DNA of 14,675 nucleotides. It comes from Gemmatimonadota bacterium (lineage in GTDB: Bacteria > Gemmatimonadota > Gemmatimonadetes > Gemmatimonadales > GWC2-71-9). The notes beneath the pieces are model-generated. The model made no database searches. It was given only the letters and a program-made list of their open reading frames with translations, and had not been told where the DNA came from. The position numbers and the translations under genes are program-made. Within the stretch, counting starts at the first letter, position 1, and the number at the start of each line of letters is the position of its first letter. Location: positions 1-14,675 of the forward strand of contig JAOUDR010000016.1 in the NCBI GenBank assembly GCA_029859185.1. The letters run 5' to 3'. Of the stretch, positions 11,960 to 14,675 are shown in pieces.

Positions 11960-13771
11960 CTCGGCGGGGGATGCACCGTCGCCCGCGACGTCCTGCAGGT
12001 CGACGAGGCGCCGATACCGCCCCCTGGCGGCGAGCAGCGCGTCGGGCGCGCCCTCCTCTATGACGCGCCCGTCGTCGAGCACCACCACCCGGTCGGCGCG
12101 CGCCGCCGTGGCCAGGCGGTGGGCGATCACGAACACGGTTCGCCCGGCCAACAGCCGTGCCATCGCCTGTTGGAGCGCTCGCTCCGCTTCGGCATCCAGG
12201 TGGGCGGTTGCCTCGTCCAGGATCAGGATCGGCGGATCGCGCAGCAGCGCCCGCGCGATCGCCAGCCGCTGGCGCTCGCCACCCGAGAGACGCGTCCCCC
12301 GCTCGCCGATCACCGTGTCGTATCCCTCGGGAAGCCGCCGGATGAACGTGTCCGCCCCGGCGGCGCGCGCCGCGGCTTCGATCTCGGCCTGCGTGGCGCC
12401 CGCCTGGTCGCCGTACGCGATGTTGGCCCGCACGGTCTCATGCAGCAGCACCGTCTCCTGACTGACGATGCCCAGGGCCGCCCGGAGCGAGTGGCGATCA
12501 TAGGTCGTGAGGGGAACCCCGTCGATGAGGACGGCGCCGCGCACCGGGTCGATGAACCGCGGGACCAGGTCCACCAGGGTCGACTTCCCCGCGCCGGACG
12601 GCCCCACCAGCGCCACCACCTCCCCACGGCGCACGGTGAGGGTGACGCCGCGCAGGACCCACTCTTCCTGCTGGTACGCCACCCACACGTCCCGAAATTC
12701 GATCGTCTGCCGCAGGCCCGGGAACGGCAGGGCCCCCGGCTCGTCCACGTCTTCCGCTGGGTGATCCAGCAGATCGAACAACCGATCCCCCGCCGCCAGG
12801 GCCTCGGCAAGCTGCGCGGGGAAGTGCGCGACCACCTTCATGGGGGACAGCATGCGCAAAGCGAGCGCCACGAACGTCACGAACACCTCGGGCCGCAGTC
12901 GACCTTCGCCGCCGACGAGCACCAGCATCCCGAGCAGCACCGCCGCCGCCACGGTCTCGGCCAGGGGGCTCGCGAGCAGCGCGACGCGTTCCGCGCGGAG
13001 CACGCCCGTGCGAACGCTCTCCGCCGCCGCCCGGAACCGATCCGCTTCCTGCCGCTCCGCGGCCGCCGCTTTCACCGCTCGTGCCGCCGCCGCCGTCTCG
13101 ACGGTCACCGCGCCAAGCCAGCCGCGGGAGTCCACGACACGCGCCCATCGCGACCGCACCGCGATGAGCAGCGGCCGCATGCCCAGCGTGACGGCGAGCA
13201 TGACGGCCCCCGCGACGAGTGCCAGCCGCCACGACAGAGCCACCAGCATGGCGAGGTAGACCACGACCGCCGCGCCGCTGCGCAGGGCCTGTCCGAACGC
13301 GTGCAGGGCGCCGCGGGTCTGGTCAGCATCGCTCAATACCCGGGCCGCGAGCTCCCCGCCGCGCGCCGCCCGGAAGAACGGCAGCGCCCGCAGCTGGAGA
13401 TGCTCGTAGAGCGCCACGCGCAGATCGCGGACGAATCCCTCCTGCACGACGAGCCCGCAGTATCCCGCACCATAGAGCAGGGCGTTCTTCACCAGCAGGG
13501 CCGCCGCGATACACCCCAGGACCAACGCGAGCCCGGATCCGCCGTGCGCACCGCCGAGGATCCCCCCGATGGTCGCCCGCAGAACCGCTTCGAGCGGAGT
13601 GGCGCCCTCGGGAAACGCGCCGCCGGCGCCAAACAGGAGTCGGAGAAACGGCATCAGGAGGGCGTACGTGAAGCCCTCGACCAGCGCGGCGAGCAGGCCC
13701 AGGAGCAGCGCCGTGGTGAACCCCACCCGGTACGGACGGAGCCAGCCAAGCAGGCGGAACGCCCGCGTCAT
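11939..13771 (-). CDS. ABC exporter, MsbA-type half transporter (membrane and ATPase domains fused)
   Basis: A 610-residue homodimeric ABC exporter that probably moves a lipid, lipid-linked or hydrophobic substrate. The N-terminal membrane domain (about 1-325) has several hydrophobic helices, e.g. TALLLGLLAALVEGFTYALL at 20-39 and VVVYLAMLVALSWRLALVAG at 169-188. The ATPase domain has the A-loop tyrosine Y366, Walker A GPSGAGKST at 390-398, Q-loop Q438, signature LSGGERQR at 495-502, Walker B ILILDE at 515-520 and H-loop H551. The D-loop reads AHLD rather than the common SALD. The substrate cannot be assigned from sequence; MsbA-like lipid flipping is only one option. The ATG at 13771 begins one nucleotide after the stop codon of the PorX-like gene, so the two are almost certainly cotranscribed. 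It converges with the patatin gene, overlapping by 21 bp. Confidence 0.93.
   Translation of the reverse strand: MTRAFRLLGWLRPYRVGFTTALLLGLLAALVEGFTYALLMPFLRLLFGAGGAFPEGATPLEAVLRATIGGILGGAHGGSGLALVLGCIAAALLVKNALLYGAGYCGLVVQEGFVRDLRVALYEHLQLRALPFFRAARGGELAARVLSDADQTRGALHAFGQALRSGAAVVVYLAMLVALSWRLALVAGAVMLAVTLGMRPLLIAVRSRWARVVDSRGWLGAVTVETAAAARAVKAAAAERQEADRFRAAAESVRTGVLRAERVALLASPLAETVAAAVLLGMLVLVGGEGRLRPEVFVTFVALALRMLSPMKVVAHFPAQLAEALAAGDRLFDLLDHPAEDVDEPGALPFPGLRQTIEFRDVWVAYQQEEWVLRGVTLTVRRGEVVALVGPSGAGKSTLVDLVPRFIDPVRGAVLIDGVPLTTYDRHSLRAALGIVSQETVLLHETVRANIAYGDQAGATQAEIEAAARAAGADTFIRRLPEGYDTVIGERGTRLSGGERQRLAIARALLRDPPILILDEATAHLDAEAERALQQAMARLLAGRTVFVIAHRLATAARADRVVVLDDGRVIEEGAPDALLAARGRYRRLVDLQDVAGDGASPAELGGGVR
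11949..11970. terminator. GC-only hairpin at the shared 3' end of the patatin and ABC exporter genes
   Basis: CCCCCGCC (11949-11956) and GGCGGGGG (11963-11970) form a perfect 8-bp stem with a 6-nt loop that contains the patatin stop codon. It is symmetrical, so it would form in both convergent transcripts. No T-run follows on either side. It may block 3' decay or help Rho-dependent termination; it also encodes the C-terminus of the ABC exporter on minus. Confidence 0.4.
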
Positions 13772-13772
13772 G

Positions 13773-14675
13773 TCACCCGGCGGTGCGGGGCGTCAGGAGG
13801 GCCACCGGAACGATCATTTCCTCCGGCGTGACCCCGCCGTGCAGGAAGGCGCCGCGGTAGCGTGCCTGGTATTCGCGCAGTTTGGTGGGGTAGACGAAGA
13901 AGCGATCGGACGTGGCGAGCAGCAGCCGGGTGGACAGCTTCCCCTTCGGCAGCCCCCATGCCGGAAGGTCCTGCACCGTGATCGCCGCCTCGGCCTCCTC
14001 GGCCCGCAGGTCGTCACCGAACTTGTAGCGCAGGTGTTGTGTCGCGTCGCGCTTCGCGAAGACCGTGGCGGGCGTGTGGCAGTGGATCGACCCGTGGTCC
14101 GTGGTGAGCAGCACGGGCACGCCCCGGCGTGCCGCCTCGCGGAGGGCCCGGCTCAAGGCGGAATCCGTAAACCAGGTCTGCGTCAGGCTCCGCAGCGCGG
14201 CGGCATCGCGGGCCACCTCGTACAGGATGGCGCTTTCCGATCGACCGTGCGTCAACAGGTCGATGAAATTGAAGACCAACGCGCTCACGCCCGGCTGGGC
14301 GAGCCACCCGGGCAGTTGGCGCAGCATCTCCTCGCCGTCCGTCGCGGTCGTAACCTTCGCGTACCGCACCGGGATCGTCTCGCCGTGGAGCTCGCGGAGC
14401 TGCTCCGTCAGCAACTCCGCCTCGTGCTGGTTCAGGCTCTCGTCGTCACGCTCGCCCCACCATTCGGGATGGCGGCGCGCGATCTCCAGGGGGAAGAGGC
14501 CGCTGAAGATGGCGTTGCGTGAATATGGAGTCGCGGTCGGGAGGATCCCGTAGTAGTGTGATGCCTCGACGTCGAAGCGATCGGTCACGAGTCCCTTCAG
14601 GACCTCCCACTGGTCGAGGCGCAGGCAATCCACGACGACGAAGAGCACCGGCCCGCGCCGCCGGATCAGGGGTGA
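13773..14675 (-). CDS. PorX-like PglZ-domain protein, C-terminal part
   Basis: The reading frame is open to the right edge (300 codons seen), so the N-terminus is missing. The visible part is a PglZ domain of the alkaline-phosphatase superfamily and resembles, block by block, the C-terminal half of PorX, the response regulator linked to type IX secretion in Bacteroidota. Counting from the edge: VLFVVVDCLRLDQW at 10-23, YYGILPTATPYSRNAIFSGLFP at 41-62, VFNFIDLLTHGRSE at 134-147, LLTTDHGSIH at 189-198, LRYKFGDDL at 215-223 and AFLHGGVTPEEMIVP at 276-290. D16, the threonines of PTAT, D139, H143, D193, H194 and H279 fit the metal-binding and nucleophile positions. PorX has an N-terminal receiver domain, expected here just outside the window. 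A GTG at 14648 could be mistaken for the start. It is followed after 1 nt by the ABC exporter. No BREX genes are near. Confidence 0.82.
   Translation of the reverse strand, partial: SPLIRRRGPVLFVVVDCLRLDQWEVLKGLVTDRFDVEASHYYGILPTATPYSRNAIFSGLFPLEIARRHPEWWGERDDESLNQHEAELLTEQLRELHGETIPVRYAKVTTATDGEEMLRQLPGWLAQPGVSALVFNFIDLLTHGRSESAILYEVARDAAALRSLTQTWFTDSALSRALREAARRGVPVLLTTDHGSIHCHTPATVFAKRDATQHLRYKFGDDLRAEEAEAAITVQDLPAWGLPKGKLSTRLLLATSDRFFVYPTKLREYQARYRGAFLHGGVTPEEMIVPVALLTPRTAG

Noticed and set aside
12119..13831. 570-codon plus-strand reading frame opposite the ABC exporter
   Set aside because: Shadow frame with Arg/His/Gln-rich composition; Walker A, signature and Walker B motifs are all on the minus strand.
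13773..14675. PglZ domain as part of a BREX phage-defence system
   Set aside because: The domain matches PorX block by block, and no BREX genes (brxC, pglX, brxL) are in the visible neighbourhood.

Overview
The window is a GC-rich, densely coded piece of bacterial chromosome. It holds ordinary biosynthetic and cell-wall genes plus a few lineage-flavoured ones: a PorX-type PglZ regulator, a patatin fused to a ferredoxin, and a beta-propeller lipoprotein. I see no sign of phage, insertion sequences, CRISPR arrays or tRNA/rRNA genes. The PorX-like protein, the rarity of Shine-Dalgarno sequences and the base composition fit a member of the Gemmatimonadota or a relative within the Bacteroidota/FCB side of the tree. 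That placement is an inference from gene style, not from a marker gene.

Left part (1-4694, all on the minus strand). Transcription runs from right to left through argR, argG and argH, then a small HNH endonuclease, a YjbQ-family protein and the first 85 codons of an acyl-CoA synthetase-like enzyme cut by the window edge. argG and argH overlap as TGATG and are probably translationally coupled. Between argR and argG lies a perfect 17-bp inverted repeat with an 8-nt spacer. It covers the -10 region of a good candidate argG promoter and also contains the argG ribosome binding site. It is very likely the ArgR operator.

Middle part (4742-9236). A beta-propeller lipoprotein gene (plus) is divergent from argR and runs tail-to-tail into a class A penicillin-binding protein (minus), overlapping it by 37 bp. 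The penicillin-binding protein gene is divergent from tyrS (plus). The tyrosyl-tRNA synthetase carries QVGN where the HIGH motif is expected.

Right part (9237-14675). An aminotransferase class V gene and a HIT-family gene form a GTGA-coupled pair on minus, directly abutting the end of tyrS. Divergent from them is the patatin-ferredoxin fusion (plus), which converges with an MsbA-type ABC exporter (minus, 21-bp overlap). The exporter starts 1 nt after the end of a PorX-like PglZ protein whose N-terminus is outside the window.

General pattern: all three convergent junctions have zero or negative spacing, and several genes have a TAnnnT -10 element only 5-7 nt upstream of the start codon with no Shine-Dalgarno sequence, which points to leaderless mRNAs. 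No stretch over about 120 bp lacks a gene. The most interesting items are the argG operator/hairpin, the patatin-ferredoxin fusion, the tyrosyl-tRNA synthetase motif change and the PorX-ABC exporter coupling. I did not find a clearly new multi-gene system.
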